From: an uncultured Campylobacter sp.
GTDB taxonomy: Bacteria > Campylobacterota > Campylobacteria > Campylobacterales > Campylobacteraceae
Reading direction: 5' to 3'
DNA: 14,532 nt
NCBI RefSeq assembly: GCF_938015785.1
Contig: NZ_CALLWC010000027.1
Span: forward strand, 1 to 14,532
Under the pieces are notes generated by a model that searched no databases, was not told where the DNA came from, and saw only the letters and a program-made list of their open reading frames with translations. The stretch's first letter is position 1; the number at the start of each line of letters is the position of its first letter. A program made the translations under genes and the position numbers. Positions 14,005 to 14,532 of the stretch are shown here, one piece after another.

Positions 14005-14148
14005 ATAAAATCCACAAAAATGAACGCAGAAAACCCAAACAAGCGCGGCAAGCAGGCTAAATTTAAAGGCGTGCATTCGCGATTTTCTGCGGATCCAAAC
14101 CCGCTCTTGCTATCCATTCGGCCTGCTTCAATAATCCACTGGCACTCA

Positions 14149-14213
14149 AAAAGCGCCGTTTGGGGTCTGTATCTTTGCGACGTGTATAAATTTCATAATT
14201 TAACGGCGCTTTT
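14149..14213. repeat. Perfect 12-bp inverted repeat, 41-base loop
   Basis: AAAAGCGCCGTT (14149-14160) and AACGGCGCTTTT (14202-14213) are exact reverse complements. The + strand arm ends in TTTT and the - strand arm also ends in a T run, so it could terminate transcription from either side, or mark a small structured RNA or a degraded mobile element. No transposase trace is seen inside. Confidence 0.5.
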
Positions 14214-14250
14214 AAGCACCGCTTAGCCCTATTAAAGACCAACGCACGCC

Positions 14251-14384
14251 GCGGCAGCATCGTTTCCTAAAACCGAGTGTGCTAGCATCTTTGCGGCGGC
14301 AGCGCAACTCGGCGCTAAATTTAACTCTAGCTCTCCTTGCGCCGCCTCTCTAGCTAGACGTGCGGCAGCACCGTTTGCTACAAC
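14251..14384. repeat. Imperfect 23-base direct repeat pair
   Basis: Positions 14251-14273 and 14362-14384 match at 20 of 23 bases (both start GCGGCAGCA). A weaker GCGGCAGCG copy lies between them (from about 14295). On the - strand the copies fall in one open frame of about 60 codons that begins with GTG just after the stop of the edge gene, giving Asn-(Gly/Asp)-Ala-Ala-Ala each time. No family is recognised, so no gene is called. Confidence 0.45.
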
Positions 14385-14443
14385 GTCTAAACTCAAGCCC
14401 TTCCCTCGCCGCGCCACAAAAGAGCCTTTAAAATTTTAACGCC

Positions 14444-14532
14444 CTAGCCTTTCGCGATCTCATAAAAACCGTCTCTGAAAACGACCTTACCCGCATCCAC
14501 AAGACGCTTTAAAAGCTGCGCGCTTGCTTCGT
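14444..14532 (-). CDS. C-terminal end of a gene cut by the window edge
   Basis: On the - strand an open frame enters at the right edge and ends at TAG (14444-14446), giving 28 residues that finish VVFRDGFYEIAKG. The pattern of a helix (SAQLLKRLVDAG) followed by two short strands (KVVFRDG, FYEI) resembles the recognition helix and wing of a winged-helix domain, but this is inference from a very short piece and no family can be named. Composition is protein-like, unlike the neighbouring gap. AT-rich sequence (AAAATTTTAAA) follows the stop. Confidence 0.5.
   Translation of the reverse strand, partial: EASAQLLKRLVDAGKVVFRDGFYEIAKG

Larger units (their letters stand above)
13614..14443. other. 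Gene-poor region with decayed sequence and repeats
   Basis: No intact gene is supported on either strand in about 830 bases. Short open frames exist but lack ribosome sites and protein-like composition. Contents: three degenerate copies of AAATTYTATCGC (13625-13636, 13686-13697 and 13773-13783), copies of AAAATTTTAGCGG (13701-13712 partly, 13802-13814), an inverted repeat ACTTCGGC/GCCGAAGT (13860-13867/13905-13912), a piece resembling the esterase gene (13905-14004), a 12-bp inverted repeat (14149-14213) and imperfect direct repeats (14251-14384). Confidence 0.55.

Noticed and set aside
14020..14226. 68-codon open frame on the + strand
   Set aside because: No ribosome site, no recognisable family, and it spans the esterase-like remnant and one arm of the inverted repeat.
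1..14532. CRISPR array, tRNA or rRNA genes, insertion sequence
   Set aside because: No regularly spaced repeats, no T-loop-like GTTCGANNC within a cloverleaf, no rRNA landmarks and no transposase were seen on either strand.

Overview
The window looks like chromosomal DNA from a Campylobacter-type epsilonproteobacterium of fairly high GC for the genus. This is inferred from three things: the gene content (petABC-type bc1 complex; FTR1/P19/DUF2318/ABC/thioredoxin iron cluster), the many AAATTTTAAAATTT words between genes, and codon habits such as AAATTT for Lys-Phe. An oral species such as C. gracilis, C. showae or C. rectus fits best, but the species cannot be fixed by reading alone. All complete genes lie on the + strand; only a cut-off gene tail at the right edge is on the - strand.

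Layout. (1) 1-316: AT-rich intergenic DNA with a strong hairpin, a 10-bp perfect inverted repeat and a likely promoter. (2) 317-3198: petA (Rieske protein), petB (cytochrome b) and petC (membrane-anchored dihaem cytochrome c), tightly packed, with a stem-loop after petC. (3) 3418-5885: an FTR1-type iron permease with a large repeated periplasmic domain, then P19, a periplasmic metal-binding protein. (4) 5886-6269: a 384-base gap with two stem-loop elements and AT palindromes. (5) 6273-11765: a DUF2318 iron-sulfur membrane protein ending in a YHS-like segment, two overlapping FtsX/MacB-type permeases, their ATPase, a repeat-containing orphan ORF and a thioredoxin-like lipoprotein. (6) 11997-13569: a secreted tannase/feruloyl-esterase-like alpha/beta hydrolase broken by a one-base frameshift at paired A7 tracts. 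(7) 13570-14443: no intact gene; it holds hairpins, repeats and what looks like a decayed second copy of part of the esterase gene. (8) 14444-14532: the 28-residue tail of a - strand gene.

How they work together. PetABC would oxidise quinol and pass electrons to periplasmic cytochromes. FTR1 plus P19 plus the six-gene downstream block matches the P19/FetMP-FetABCDEF type iron uptake system of Campylobacter and Yersinia: P19 and FTR1 bind and import iron, while the DUF2318 protein, the ABC exporter-like module and the thioredoxin-like lipoprotein probably supply redox or accessory functions in the periplasm. C. jejuni carries two thioredoxin-like genes at the end of this cluster; here only one is recognisable, and an unrelated repeat-rich ORF sits just before it.

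The most unusual points are the frameshifted esterase with a nearby decayed paralogue, the repeat-rich zone between the ABC ATPase and the thioredoxin gene (10798-11193), the cysteine-free YHS-like tail on the DUF2318 protein, the threefold repeat in the FTR1 periplasmic domain, and the structured gap that splits the iron cluster.
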